Part shown: piece after piece, positions 17,001 to 25,797 of the stretch | How positions within the stretch are numbered: position 1 is the stretch's first letter | Layout of the letters: the number at the start of each line of letters is the position of its first letter | NCBI RefSeq assembly: GCF_002258785.1 | Contig: NZ_NOYI01000021.1 | Location: 496,001 to 560,000, forward strand | Source: Rhodococcus sp. 06-235-1A | GTDB lineage: Bacteria > Actinomycetota > Actinomycetes > Mycobacteriales > Mycobacteriaceae | Direction of reading: 5' to 3' | DNA: 64,000 bases | The notes under the pieces: generated by a model | Database searches by the model: none | Told to the model about the DNA's origin: nothing | The model's input: only the letters and a program-made list of their open reading frames with translations | Made by a program: the position numbers and the translations under genes

Positions 17001-18485
17001 TCACAATTTCGCAGCGAGCCGGTGGTACGCCGCGTTCCATCGCAATGTCTGTTGAAATCCGCGCGTCGTGGTGTCGGAGTCGATGGCCAAGAGCTCGACA
17101 CCGATCATGTCCGAGAATGCCTCCAGCACAGGCAAACCGATCGCGGTGCTGAGTACGGTGTGGTGTGGTGCACCGGCCGTGAGCCAGGATTCCGCCGAGA
17201 CCGAGAGCGACGGCTGCGGTTCCCATACAGCGCACGCCACGGGTAGTTTCGGCAGTGCCTCGTCGGGTTCGACGACATCGATCACGTTGGCAGTCAGGCG
17301 GAATCGTTCTCCCACGTCCGAGAGTCCGACCACAACGCCGTGGCCGGGGTCAGCGGTGAAGCGCAGCCGCACCGGGTCCTCGCGGCCGCCGATGGACAGC
17401 GGATGGATCTCGAGCGTGGGCCGCGAGGTGGTGATCGACGGGCACACTTCGAGCATGTGTGCGCCGAGGATCTTCTCCGCGCCGGGAACGAGGTTGTAGG
17501 TGTAGTCCTCCATGAAGGAGGTTCCGCCGGAAAGGCCATCGGCCATCACCTTCATGGCACGCAACAACATCGAGGTCTTCCAGTCGCCTTCGCCGCCGAA
17601 GCCGTACCCGTCGGCCATCAGCCGTTGCACTGCGAGTCCCGGCAACTGACGAAGCCCACCGAGATCCTCGAAGTTGGTGGTGAAGGCCTTGAAGCCACCG
17701 TCGGTCAGGAACTGTCGCAGCCCGGCCTCGACGCGGGCCCCGTAGCGGAGAGATTCATGGCGGTCACCGCCCATGTCGAGACTCGGTGCGATGTCGTACG
17801 ACGACCGGTATTCGTCGATCAGGTCCGATATCGCGGAATCGCTCACGCTGTCCACGACCTCGACGAGATCGTTGACCCCGTAGGTGTTGACGGACACTCC
17901 GAATCGCAACTGCGCTTCGACCTTGTCGCCCTCGGTCACCGCGACGTCACGCATGTTGTCGCCGAAACGTGCCAGGCACAGTGACCTCAGCTCCGCGCGG
18001 CCGAGAGCTGCTCGCACCCACTGCTCCGCACGCTCGAGAACCGCAGGATTGTCGACGTGGCCCGCCACGATCGTGCGCAGAACACCCACCCGGGATTCGA
18101 CGTGCCCGAACTCGCGGTCGCCGTGGGCGGCCTGATTGAGGTTCATGAATTCCATGTCGATCGTGGACCAGGGCAACGACATTCCGGCCTGCGTATGCAG
18201 GTGCAGCAGCGGAACGTCCAACGCGTCGAGGCCGGCGATCCACATCTTGGCGGGGGAGAAGGTGTGCATCCACGTCACCACACCCACGCACTCGTCGGCG
18301 GCGTTGGCCTCGCGCATGGCGCGCAGGATGGACGACGCGTCGAGCAGTACCGGCTTCCAGACCACCGAGACCGGAAGTGCTGCATCGAGTTTGTCGGCGA
18401 TCTCGCGGGACTGGACTGCTACCTGCTCGAGGGTGTCCGGACCGTAGAGGCTTTGGCTGCCGGTGAGAAACCATACTTCGGACAT
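17001..18485 (-). CDS. araA: L-arabinose isomerase
   Basis: This 494-residue enzyme converts L-arabinose to L-ribulose. Length and sequence match the AraA family from the start ([20 protein letters not shown]) onward. Metal and catalytic segments are present: [29 protein letters not shown] and [11 protein letters not shown], and the late His pair in GAPHHTVLS. It is the last gene of araB-araD-araA, 36 bases after araD with a GGAAGG site. Expression is probably governed by the operator upstream of araB. Confidence 0.97.
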   Translation of the reverse strand: MSEVWFLTGSQSLYGPDTLEQVAVQSREIADKLDAALPVSVVWKPVLLDASSILRAMREANAADECVGVVTWMHTFSPAKMWIAGLDALDVPLLHLHTQAGMSLPWSTIDMEFMNLNQAAHGDREFGHVESRVGVLRTIVAGHVDNPAVLERAEQWVRAALGRAELRSLCLARFGDNMRDVAVTEGDKVEAQLRFGVSVNTYGVNDLVEVVDSVSDSAISDLIDEYRSSYDIAPSLDMGGDRHESLRYGARVEAGLRQFLTDGGFKAFTTNFEDLGGLRQLPGLAVQRLMADGYGFGGEGDWKTSMLLRAMKVMADGLSGGTSFMEDYTYNLVPGAEKILGAHMLEVCPSITTSRPTLEIHPLSIGGREDPVRLRFTADPGHGVVVGLSDVGERFRLTANVIDVVEPDEALPKLPVACAVWEPQPSLSVSAESWLTAGAPHHTVLSTAIGLPVLEAFSDMIGVELLAIDSDTTTRGFQQTLRWNAAYHRLAAKL

Positions 18486-18521
18486 GGAGAATGTACCTTC
18501 CGTGGAAAATGGGTGCGCCGG

Positions 18522-19199
18522 TCAGCGCTGGCCGTAGACGTTCTGGTATCGGTCGTAGAGTGCGTCGACCGAGGAGCTCGGGATGCGAAGTGGTTGTCCC
18601 AGTTGGTAGGACAGATGTACCGATCGCGCGACGTCCTCGCACATGACCGCTGCCTTCACCGCCGATCGAGCGGTGGGTCCCACTGCGAACACGCCGTGGT
18701 TCTGCATCAGCACAGCGGGAGATCGACTGTCCGCGAGGGTGTCGACGATGCCGCGGCCGATCGAATCGTCGCCGATCGTCGCGAAGGGGCCGACGGGAAT
18801 GTCGCCGCCGAACTCGTCTGCGCACATCGTGGTGACCACGGGAATGGGTTCCCCTCGGGCCGCCCACGCAACGGCGTACGGCGAATGTGTGTGCACCACA
18901 CCGCCGATGTGATGGAGGTGCCGGTAGACGTAGGCCTGCGCCTCGGTGTCGGAGGAGGGTGCATGGTCACCGTCGACCACCTTGCCGTACAGATCGCACA
19001 CCACCATGTTGCCGGGCGTGAGATCGTCGTACGAGACGCCACTGGGCTTGATGACCATCAGATCCCGCCCGGGAACCCGCGCCGAGACGTTGCCGGCCGT
19101 CCACACCACCAGGCCGTACCGCACGAGCTCGGCGTGCAGCGTGCACACGTCGCGGCGGACTTCCTCGATGACCTCGCGCACGTCGTCGACAACCGTCAT
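18522..19199 (-). CDS. araD: L-ribulose-5-phosphate 4-epimerase
   Basis: This 225-residue class II aldolase-fold enzyme converts L-ribulose 5-phosphate to D-xylulose 5-phosphate, which enters the pentose phosphate pathway. The phosphate-binding TAGNVSAR, the zinc ligands in GGVVHTHSPYAVAWA and the later MQNHGVFAVG are all present. Length is close to E. coli AraD. The ATG at 19199 overlaps the araB stop (TGATG), so translation is coupled; residues upstream of it in the same open frame lie inside araB and are not part of the protein. Confidence 0.96.
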   Translation of the reverse strand: MTVVDDVREVIEEVRRDVCTLHAELVRYGLVVWTAGNVSARVPGRDLMVIKPSGVSYDDLTPGNMVVCDLYGKVVDGDHAPSSDTEAQAYVYRHLHHIGGVVHTHSPYAVAWAARGEPIPVVTTMCADEFGGDIPVGPFATIGDDSIGRGIVDTLADSRSPAVLMQNHGVFAVGPTARSAVKAAVMCEDVARSVHLSYQLGQPLRIPSSSVDALYDRYQNVYGQR

Positions 19200-20869
19200 C
19201 ACACATCCACCTTTCGAGCCAATGCGGTGCGTCGTAGTGCGCGCAGACGGCGCATCGTCGACACGTCCCGTCCGAATCGGTCGTGCAGTTCCACATAGAT
19301 CTCGAACAGGGAGTCGTAGGCGTGCGATCGCGATTCGTCGGGTACGAAAGCGGCCCGGCGCACCTTGCCCATCGACTTCGAGGCAACGGGCACGTCGGGG
19401 TAGCACCCGGCTGCCACTGCAGCGTGGATGGCAGATCCCAGTGCCGGTCCCTGCGCGGATGCAATGACGGACAACGGCATTCGTAGTACATCCGCATAGA
19501 TCTGCATGAGCAGCGGATTGCGTGCCAACCCGCCGGCAACGACGAACTCCTCGACCGGGACACCACTGTTGCGGAAGGTCTCCACGATGACGCGGGTTCC
19601 GAATGCCGTGGCCTCCAGCAATGCGCGGTAGGTGTCCTCGGGCCGCGTCGCGAGCGTCGATCCGATGACCAGACCGGACAGCTCGTGATCGACGAGGATC
19701 GACCTGTTGCCGCTGTGCCAGTCGAGCGCGACGAGGCCGTGCTCGCCCACTTGTTGCTTTTCCGCCAGTCGCGTCAGGTATTCGTGTACCGACTCGCCTG
19801 CGGCGGTTGCCGCCTCGCTGTAGGACGCCGGAACTCCGGTTCGCGTGAACCATCCGAATATGTCGCCGACGCCGCTCTGACCCGCTTCGTAGCCGAAGGA
19901 TCCGGCCACGATGCCGCCGTCGACGACTCCGCACATGCCAGGAACTTCCTTCAGCACAGTCGAACTCATGACGTGGCACGTCGACGTTCCCATGATCGCG
20001 ACCATCCGGCCCGGCTCCACCGCGCCGGCGGCGGGTGCCGTCACGTGCGCATCGACGTTTCCGACTGCGACGGCAATACCTTCCGGAAGACCTGTCCACC
20101 CGGCAGCCTCGGCGGTCAAGGACCCTGCGCGCGAACCCAAGTCGCCCAGCGGCTGGTCCAGCTTGTCGGCGACGAAGGATCCGAATCCCGGTGCGAGTTC
20201 GGTGAGGAAGTCCACGGACGGATACTGCCCGTCCTGATAGATGCCCTTGTATCCGGCAGTACAGGCGTTGCGCACATACGTACCGCAGAGCTGCCAGACG
20301 ATCCAGTCGGCCGCCTCCACCCACCGGTCCATCGCGTCGTAGATTTCGGGGTCTTCCTCGTGGATCTGCAGCGCCTTGGCGAACTCCCACTCGGAGGAGA
20401 TCAGTCCGCCGTAGCGAGGGAGCCAGCTCTCACCGCGCCGTTCGGCCAGATCGTTGATGCGGTCTGCTTGGCCCTGCGCCGCGTGGTGTTTCCACAGCTT
20501 CACGTAGGAGTGCGGTCGATCGGCGAAGCGCGGGTCCTCGCACAGTGGGGTGCCATCGGCATCGGTCGGCACCATGGTGCACGCGGTGAAGTCGGTGCCG
20601 ATGCCGACGACCTGTTCGGGTTCGATGCCTGCGGCGGCCAGAGCAGCGGGGACTGCAGTCCGCAGGACGTCCCGATAGTCGTCGGGTACCTGCAGGGCCC
20701 AGGCGTCGGGCAGTCGGACCGTGCCGCTCGGGAGCGTCTCCTCGAGCACCGCGTGACGGTAATCGTGTACGGCCGAGGCGATTTCGGTCCCGTCCGAGAC
20801 GCGGACGACGACGGCCCGGCCGGAGAGGGTGCCGAAATCGACTCCCACCGTGTAGCGGTCAACCGGCAT
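19199..20869 (-). CDS. araB: L-ribulokinase
   Basis: This 556-residue FGGY kinase phosphorylates L-ribulose. Its N-terminus (YTVGVDFGTLSGRAVVV) and GIGTDFTACTMVPTD carry the ATP/sugar motifs, followed by AIMGTSTCHVM and, near the C-terminus, VVAGGLARNPLLMQIYADVL. The length fits AraB (about 560) rather than xylulokinase. The ATG at 20869 with an AAGGAG site is preferred over an upstream GTG/ATG extension at 20896. It is the first gene of the ara operon. Confidence 0.96.
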   Translation of the reverse strand: MPVDRYTVGVDFGTLSGRAVVVRVSDGTEIASAVHDYRHAVLEETLPSGTVRLPDAWALQVPDDYRDVLRTAVPAALAAAGIEPEQVVGIGTDFTACTMVPTDADGTPLCEDPRFADRPHSYVKLWKHHAAQGQADRINDLAERRGESWLPRYGGLISSEWEFAKALQIHEEDPEIYDAMDRWVEAADWIVWQLCGTYVRNACTAGYKGIYQDGQYPSVDFLTELAPGFGSFVADKLDQPLGDLGSRAGSLTAEAAGWTGLPEGIAVAVGNVDAHVTAPAAGAVEPGRMVAIMGTSTCHVMSSTVLKEVPGMCGVVDGGIVAGSFGYEAGQSGVGDIFGWFTRTGVPASYSEAATAAGESVHEYLTRLAEKQQVGEHGLVALDWHSGNRSILVDHELSGLVIGSTLATRPEDTYRALLEATAFGTRVIVETFRNSGVPVEEFVVAGGLARNPLLMQIYADVLRMPLSVIASAQGPALGSAIHAAVAAGCYPDVPVASKSMGKVRRAAFVPDESRSHAYDSLFEIYVELHDRFGRDVSTMRRLRALRRTALARKVDV

Positions 20870-20893
20870 GCAGATCTCCTTCACGTTGCCACC

Positions 20894-20929
20894 CACTGTG
20901 ACGTGTGCAACACAGTGTGAGCGCTAACA
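20894..20929. promoter_or_regulatory. LacI-type operator and overlapping dyad upstream of araB
   Basis: TGTGAGCGCTAACA (20916-20929) is a near-perfect palindrome of the LacI/GalR type (central AGCGCT). It overlaps a second perfect dyad, CACTGTG (20894-20900) and CACAGTG (20911-20917), with a ten-base spacer. Both lie 25-60 bases upstream of the araB ATG, where they could block or modulate transcription of araBDA. No LacI, GntR or AraR gene is in the window, so the regulator must be encoded elsewhere. Confidence 0.7.
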
Positions 20930-21045
20930 TCGGGCTGAGTCAAGTGCTCGGGGCGGGATGGTCCATCCGATAGCGAGTCGCAGCGTCGGTGTCGGCTCGC
21001 TCGCTCGCCTCGGGTTCGGCGCGCACGTCCACATTCGAATCTGTG

Positions 21046-21051
21046 CATACT
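21046..21051 (+). promoter_or_regulatory. Candidate -10 element for fdhA
   Basis: CATACT, preceded by TG two bases before it, lies about 85 bases upstream of the fdhA ATG in the gap between divergent araB and fdhA. A start near 21058 would give a leader of about 78 bases. No good -35 element was seen. Confidence 0.3.
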
Positions 21052-21135
21052 GGTGTGATGCGGGCCACAGGCGCAGATCGGGTCGATGACCCCGGCCCGC
21101 TGGTCACCCAGCTCACTCGACGAAGAGGAGAACTC

Positions 21136-22353
21136 ATGGCAGACAACCGCGCAGTGACGTACGCAGGCCCGGGCAAGGTGGAGGTTCAGGACATCGCCTA
21201 TCCCGGGCTGGAACTGACCGACGGTCCCGGAGTGAACCCGGCGAACGTCGGTCGTAAGTGCGAGCACGGAGTGATCCTCAAGGTCGTCTCGACCAACATC
21301 TGCGGCAGTGATCAGCACATGGTCCGTGGGCGAACCACTGCACCCGAAGGGCTGGTCCTCGGTCACGAGATCACCGGCGAAATCGTCGAGGTCGGACGAG
21401 ACGTCGAGTTTCTGAAGGTCGGAGACATCTGCTCGGTTCCGTTCAACATCGCGTGCGGACGGTGTCGAAACTGCAAGGAACGCAAGACCGGAATCTGTCT
21501 CAACGTCAACCCTGATCGACCGGGCTCGGCGTTCGGCTACGTGGACATGGGCGGTTGGGTCGGAGGCCAGGCCGAGTACGTCATGGCCCCCTACGCGGAC
21601 TTCAATCTGCTGAAATTTCCCGACCGCGATCAGGCACTGGAAAAGATTCTGGACCTGACGATGCTGTCCGACATCTTTCCCACCGGGTTCCACGGAGCGG
21701 TGACCGCCGGGGTGAAACCCGGTGCGACTGTGTATATCGCGGGTGCAGGTCCGGTGGGCCTCGCCGCCGCGGTCGGCGCGCAACTTCTGGGCGCATCGGT
21801 GGTCATAGTCGGTGACATGAATGCCGATCGGTTGGCCCAGGCGCGCACGTTCGGCTGCGAGACCGTCGATGTCGGCAAGGGTGCGCCGCAGGACCAGATC
21901 GAACAGATTCTCGGCATCCCGGAGGTCGACGCCGCCGTGGATGCCGTGGGCTTCGAAGCCCGCGGTCACGGTGGGGACTCGTCCCGCGAAGCACCGGCCA
22001 CGGTATTGAATTCGTTGATGGACATCACGACTGCGGGCGGCGGCATCGGGATTCCAGGACTGTACGTGACCGGGGACCCCGGCGGCGTGGACGAGGCTGC
22101 GCAGCGTGGTGCCCTCTCGCTCAGTCTCGGCACCGGATGGGCGAAGTCGCTGTCGTTCGCCACGGGGCAGTGCCCGGTGATGAGCTACCACCGCGAACTG
22201 ATGAATGCGATTCTCTCGGACCGAGTCTCGATTGCGAAGGCCGTCAATGCGACAGTAATCACGCTCGACGACGCTCCGCGTGGCTACCGCGAATTCGACA
22301 GTGGTGTCGCGCAGAAATTCGTCATCGACCCGCACGGCATGATCGCCGCCTGA
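21136..22353 (+). CDS. fdhA: Formaldehyde dehydrogenase, glutathione-independent
   Basis: This 405-residue zinc-containing medium-chain dehydrogenase oxidises formaldehyde with NAD without glutathione or mycothiol. It follows the Pseudomonas putida FdhA pattern: NICGSDQHMVRGRT (catalytic zinc), GLVLGHEITGE, the four-Cys structural zinc loop ACGRCRNCKERKTGIC, GAGPVGLAAA (NAD), and AVDAVGFEARGHG, a family-specific loop. The ATG at 21136 follows a GAGGAG site and matches the family N-terminus. It stands alone, ends in a strong hairpin, and likely detoxifies formaldehyde from demethylation or C1 metabolism. Confidence 0.94.
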   Translation: MADNRAVTYAGPGKVEVQDIAYPGLELTDGPGVNPANVGRKCEHGVILKVVSTNICGSDQHMVRGRTTAPEGLVLGHEITGEIVEVGRDVEFLKVGDICSVPFNIACGRCRNCKERKTGICLNVNPDRPGSAFGYVDMGGWVGGQAEYVMAPYADFNLLKFPDRDQALEKILDLTMLSDIFPTGFHGAVTAGVKPGATVYIAGAGPVGLAAAVGAQLLGASVVIVGDMNADRLAQARTFGCETVDVGKGAPQDQIEQILGIPEVDAAVDAVGFEARGHGGDSSREAPATVLNSLMDITTAGGGIGIPGLYVTGDPGGVDEAAQRGALSLSLGTGWAKSLSFATGQCPVMSYHRELMNAILSDRVSIAKAVNATVITLDDAPRGYREFDSGVAQKFVIDPHGMIAA

Positions 22354-22365
22354 CAGCGTCCGACC

Positions 22366-22407
22366 CGGCACGGCCACCATCGCGAGTACGCGATGGTGGC
22401 CGTGCCG
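22366..22407 (+). terminator. Very strong hairpin after fdhA
   Basis: A perfect 19-base-pair stem (22366-22384 with 22389-22407) closes an AGTA loop, 12 bases after the fdhA stop. It is GC-rich with no T-run, as is common for actinobacterial terminators. Confidence 0.85.
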
Positions 22408-22448
22408 CACAGGATTCTGCAGTCGCTGGGGCCACCTATGCTGGGGTG

Positions 22449-22652
22449 ATGTTCCTACTCTTCGGTTTCGGCAGCAAGCGCAAACACGTCGGCCCGGGCT
22501 CGACGCGAAGCTGCCCGCGGTGCCACAACACGACCCAATGGTCGAGAATGAAGCAGTACCAGCAATTCACACTGTTCTTCGTTCCTGTTGCACGTTGGAA
22601 GCGCGTCGAATTCGAGGAATGCGGAATCTGCGGTGCTGCCACCGAGGTGTGA
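22449..22652 (+). CDS. Zinc-ribbon protein, 67 residues
   Basis: This short protein has a hydrophobic start (MFLLFGFGSKRKHV) and a zinc ribbon with two Cys pairs: SCPRCHN near residue 22 and ECGICGA near the C-terminus. A central FTLFFVPVARWKRVE segment lies between them. Small actinobacterial zinc-ribbon proteins with this layout are common and uncharacterised. It converges with the SWIM gene ending at 22662. It may be involved in nucleic-acid or protein binding, but nothing here shows which. Confidence 0.75.
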   Translation: MFLLFGFGSKRKHVGPGSTRSCPRCHNTTQWSRMKQYQQFTLFFVPVARWKRVEFEECGICGAATEV

Positions 22653-22661
22653 GGTCTCGGT

Positions 22662-24587
22662 TCAGTAGGACTCCTCGGCAACCATGATGCGAAGCATCGC
22701 GCGCACCCAGGCGTCCGCTGCTGCGTCCGATTCGCCGCCGGCAAGGTAATCGGCGATCAGCGAGAGCGATCGGCCCGTTGTGCGCATTCCGGCGTCGCTC
22801 ACGGTGCCTGCGCACACGCGTAGCGAGGCGATGTCGGACTCGGCGGCGTGGCGAACACCCCGGTGTGAGATGTCGGCGAGAGTACCGAGCGCAGCGGCGA
22901 TCGCGTTGTCGACAGCATCGACACGGTCCGAAAGGGGGGTCCGGGTCAATTGGGTTGCGCTGTCGGCGGGTTGGAGATCGGGAACGACGACACCGAGTTC
23001 GCAGGCCACGGCAGTGGGGGCGATGCGTAGCACACCGGCGCGGGCATCGATCGGCCCCGCGACGGTTCGCGGTCCCGCTGACATCGCGTTCAGTACTGCG
23101 TCGATCGCGCCAGGCGCTTCACTGCGGTGCTCGACGACAACATGTGCTCGGTTTCCCAGTTCATCCGATATCACCACAGTCGACAGCTGTTCCGAAGGGG
23201 AGTAGTCGATGTCGATCACCGAATGGACTCCGATCAACCCGATGTTGTCGGTGGTCACCCTGTCCCGTGCGAAGGACGGCCTGCGTTCGGTGAATCGGCG
23301 TCGTGCCTCGGAGTAGTCGTGTATCACGTTCGGCGAACCGTTCCAGGCTTCCGTGCTCAACGGAAGAATGGACGTTCGGCCGATTCCTCGGCGTCCCAAT
23401 CTGATTCTGCGATTCGCGCGCCGGACGGCGGATTCGGTCACGATCGTCGACGTCGAGAGGTTGCCGACAGTGGTGCCCCCGGTCCGGCGCGCTACAACGC
23501 TGTGGCCGGTCAGGTTTTCACCGGACCAATGGCGGCGCAGGACATACACCGCATCCGAATCGAGCTCGGAGAAATAGACGTCGACGTCGATGCCATCGAC
23601 GACGCGGGTTGCCCGTGCTCCGAGCCCCGCCAGAACCGTACGCCTGAGCGGTGTTTCGCCGGAGCTCTCGGCACCGAGCGCATGGGCGGCGAGGGCCGCG
23701 TCCGCGGACGCACCCAACTCGACTCGAGCGTGAATCTCGCCGATGACTCGGGCGACCCTGGTGCGATTGTGCCGTGCGCTGCGGCTTGTGTACGCGTCGA
23801 GTTGATCGGTCAGCTCGACGCACGCGTCTGCCAGCCACACGGTCCGTCCGGCCTGAATGTGGTGAGTCGTTCGGGCAGCGGCCGCCCGTTGCACCGACGA
23901 CGTGCCCGCTACCCCGTCGAGGAGGATCGTTCGCGCCAGGGTCCGGCCCGCCGCCGGTGCTTGCGCAACCTCGACAGTTGCTGCAGTACTGACGAATACA
24001 TCCTCTCGGCCCAGTTCGTCCGATGCGCGCACAGCCCACACTGCCAGGACGATCGAGTCCGGAGCGACCTCGGGCGATGCCGAGGAATGGGCATGGCCGA
24101 GCTCGTGTGGTGTGAGAAACCGAACCGTACAGTGCGGGAGTTCGACGCGAACGGCGGATGCAGGATCACTCGGCCGTACGACTCTGGCCTGATAGCCATC
24201 GCTTCGAGTTCTTCTGGCTCGCCGAACCGCCGCAGCCCCGAGGTGACGCTCCAGATCGGCATCCTCGAACTGCCCCGGCGTCCAGGATTCGGCGGGGGAA
24301 GGAGTCTCGTGTCGTGCTCGATACGCGAGTACCAGACCTATCCGGTGTCGGCACACTGCGGCGGCACCGCAGGTGCACGACGCCTCATCGAAGGGAGTCG
24401 AGGATGGCAGTTCCGTGACTGCACCGTCGGCGAATCGCGCGGTTATGCACTCGTCCGACACCGAGAGCGCCGGAGGCTGTTCGTCCACCATGCGAAGGGC
24501 CCTCTTGAGAAGTCCTCGATTGGCCACGATCGCCAACGCCTCGTCGGTGAGTGCAGCAACGTCCGGTCTCGTCGTCATCGATGCCAC
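22662..24587 (-). CDS. SWIM zinc-finger protein (YehQ-like)
   Basis: This 641-residue protein has a SWIM zinc finger near its N-terminus: Cys71, Cys73, Cys79 and His81 in CTCGAAAVCRHRIGLV. SWIM domains usually bind DNA or proteins. The remaining 550 residues are mixed alpha/beta with no recognisable catalytic motif. It is the last gene of the five-gene DUF4132/MoxR/DUF5682/VWA/SWIM operon and starts within five bases of the VWA stop. GTG at 24587 is used; ATG at 24578, three codons later, is an equally good start. By family and position it corresponds to E. coli YehQ. Confidence 0.85.
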   Translation of the reverse strand: MASMTTRPDVAALTDEALAIVANRGLLKRALRMVDEQPPALSVSDECITARFADGAVTELPSSTPFDEASCTCGAAAVCRHRIGLVLAYRARHETPSPAESWTPGQFEDADLERHLGAAAVRRARRTRSDGYQARVVRPSDPASAVRVELPHCTVRFLTPHELGHAHSSASPEVAPDSIVLAVWAVRASDELGREDVFVSTAATVEVAQAPAAGRTLARTILLDGVAGTSSVQRAAAARTTHHIQAGRTVWLADACVELTDQLDAYTSRSARHNRTRVARVIGEIHARVELGASADAALAAHALGAESSGETPLRRTVLAGLGARATRVVDGIDVDVYFSELDSDAVYVLRRHWSGENLTGHSVVARRTGGTTVGNLSTSTIVTESAVRRANRRIRLGRRGIGRTSILPLSTEAWNGSPNVIHDYSEARRRFTERRPSFARDRVTTDNIGLIGVHSVIDIDYSPSEQLSTVVISDELGNRAHVVVEHRSEAPGAIDAVLNAMSAGPRTVAGPIDARAGVLRIAPTAVACELGVVVPDLQPADSATQLTRTPLSDRVDAVDNAIAAALGTLADISHRGVRHAAESDIASLRVCAGTVSDAGMRTTGRSLSLIADYLAGGESDAAADAWVRAMLRIMVAEESY

Positions 24588-24591
24588 CCGC

Positions 24592-25797
24592 TCATCGGAT
24601 GCAGCCGGCCACGAATTCGGCCAAACCGCCCGGCGTCATCGCACCGACGTGCACTCCGAGGCGTGCGAGGCGGCGAGCAATCTCGCGGTCGTAATCAGGT
24701 TCCCCACCCTCGTCCAGTGCCGCAAGGGCGAGCACCTTCACGCCCTCGTCCGTGAGTCGAGATATGCTGCGTACGAACGTATCCGGCGCACTCTCGTACA
24801 GATCGGAGATGATCACCACGATGGTTCGGCGAGGTGTGTCGACGAGTTGTCCCGCGTAGTCGACGGCCTTGGCTCCGTCGTTGCCACCGCCGAGTTGAAC
24901 CCCCATCAGTAGTTCGACCGGGTCGAGCACCTCGGAGGTGAGGTCCACGACGTTGGTGTCGTACGCGATCAGATGGGTTCTCAAACCGGGGACGTTCCAG
25001 AAACACGCCGCGGTCACCGCGGAGTGCACGACCGAATCCACCATCGATCCCGACTGATCCACCAGCAGGATCAGGGTCCACGTGTCGGTGTGCCTACGGG
25101 TCCGAGACGAGAACAGCGGTCGCTCGATGGCGATCGATCGGGTTTCCGGTGACCAATGCTTCAGATTCGCGAGAACCGTTGCAGGAAAGTCGAAGTTCCG
25201 TGAGTTGCGAAACGACGTGCGCTGTCGACTGCGGGTGCCGTGAAATGTCTTTCGCACGTCGACGGACAGCTTCTCGATCAGCTCACGGACCACCTCGTCC
25301 ACTGCCTTCTTGGCCATCGCCAGCACCCGCGGATCCATGAGGTGCTTCGTGCGCAGCAGAGCGCGCAGCAGCGTCACACTCGGCTCGATACGTTCCAGGG
25401 CCTCCGGGTCGGTCACCACCTCGGTGATCTCGTACTTCTCGACGGCATCTCGCTCGAGGCGATGGATCGTTTCGCGAGGGAAGAGCCGGTGGATGTCGTC
25501 GAGCCAGTCCACCGCTGTCACCACGGTGGTCCCGATTCCGTTCGGCCGCGCACGGCTTCCGCGGCGGCGTTCGGCGCCTGCATCCGTGGATGTGTCGGTT
25601 CCGTCGCCACCGTCCGACGCGGAACTCGCTGACGCCGAGCGTGATCCGCCCGCCCGCACTCCCTGCGCCGCGCGCGCAGGGTCTCGACCGTACAACCATT
25701 CCAGAGCGCCATCGCGCTCGGCAGCCTCACCGGTGACGTCACCGAGGACACTCGCCGACGCATCACCCAGGATCAGCCGCCATCGCTCCGCACTCAT
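24592..25797 (-). CDS. VWA-domain protein (YehP-like)
   Basis: This 401-residue cytoplasmic protein has a Ser/Gly/Asp-rich linker (about residues 45-90) and a helical middle. The C-terminal von Willebrand A domain has the MIDAS motif DQSGSM (247-252), the loop GGGNDGAKA and VVIISDLYE. VWA proteins of this type act as partners for MoxR-type ATPases, binding substrates or clients through a metal ion. Its ATG overlaps the stop of the DUF5682 gene by four bases. It corresponds to E. coli YehP by domain type and gene order. Confidence 0.9.
   Translation of the reverse strand: MSAERWRLILGDASASVLGDVTGEAAERDGALEWLYGRDPARAAQGVRAGGSRSASASSASDGGDGTDTSTDAGAERRRGSRARPNGIGTTVVTAVDWLDDIHRLFPRETIHRLERDAVEKYEITEVVTDPEALERIEPSVTLLRALLRTKHLMDPRVLAMAKKAVDEVVRELIEKLSVDVRKTFHGTRSRQRTSFRNSRNFDFPATVLANLKHWSPETRSIAIERPLFSSRTRRHTDTWTLILLVDQSGSMVDSVVHSAVTAACFWNVPGLRTHLIAYDTNVVDLTSEVLDPVELLMGVQLGGGNDGAKAVDYAGQLVDTPRRTIVVIISDLYESAPDTFVRSISRLTDEGVKVLALAALDEGGEPDYDREIARRLARLGVHVGAMTPGGLAEFVAGCIR

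Noticed and set aside
20894-20917. The CACTGTG/CACAGTG dyad as a CRP site for ara genes
   Set aside because: The TGTGA half is present but the matching TCACA half at the correct spacing is not.
18057-20920. Two plus-strand frames of over 400 codons opposite araA, araD and araB
   Set aside because: They lie opposite three recognised enzymes and lack any motif.
20881-22410. A 509-codon minus-strand frame opposite fdhA
   Set aside because: Antisense shadow of fdhA; the plus-strand protein matches the family throughout.
23127-24755. A 542-codon plus-strand frame opposite the SWIM gene
   Set aside because: No domain, no ribosome-binding site, Arg/Cys-rich; the SWIM gene fits the operon and has a zinc motif.
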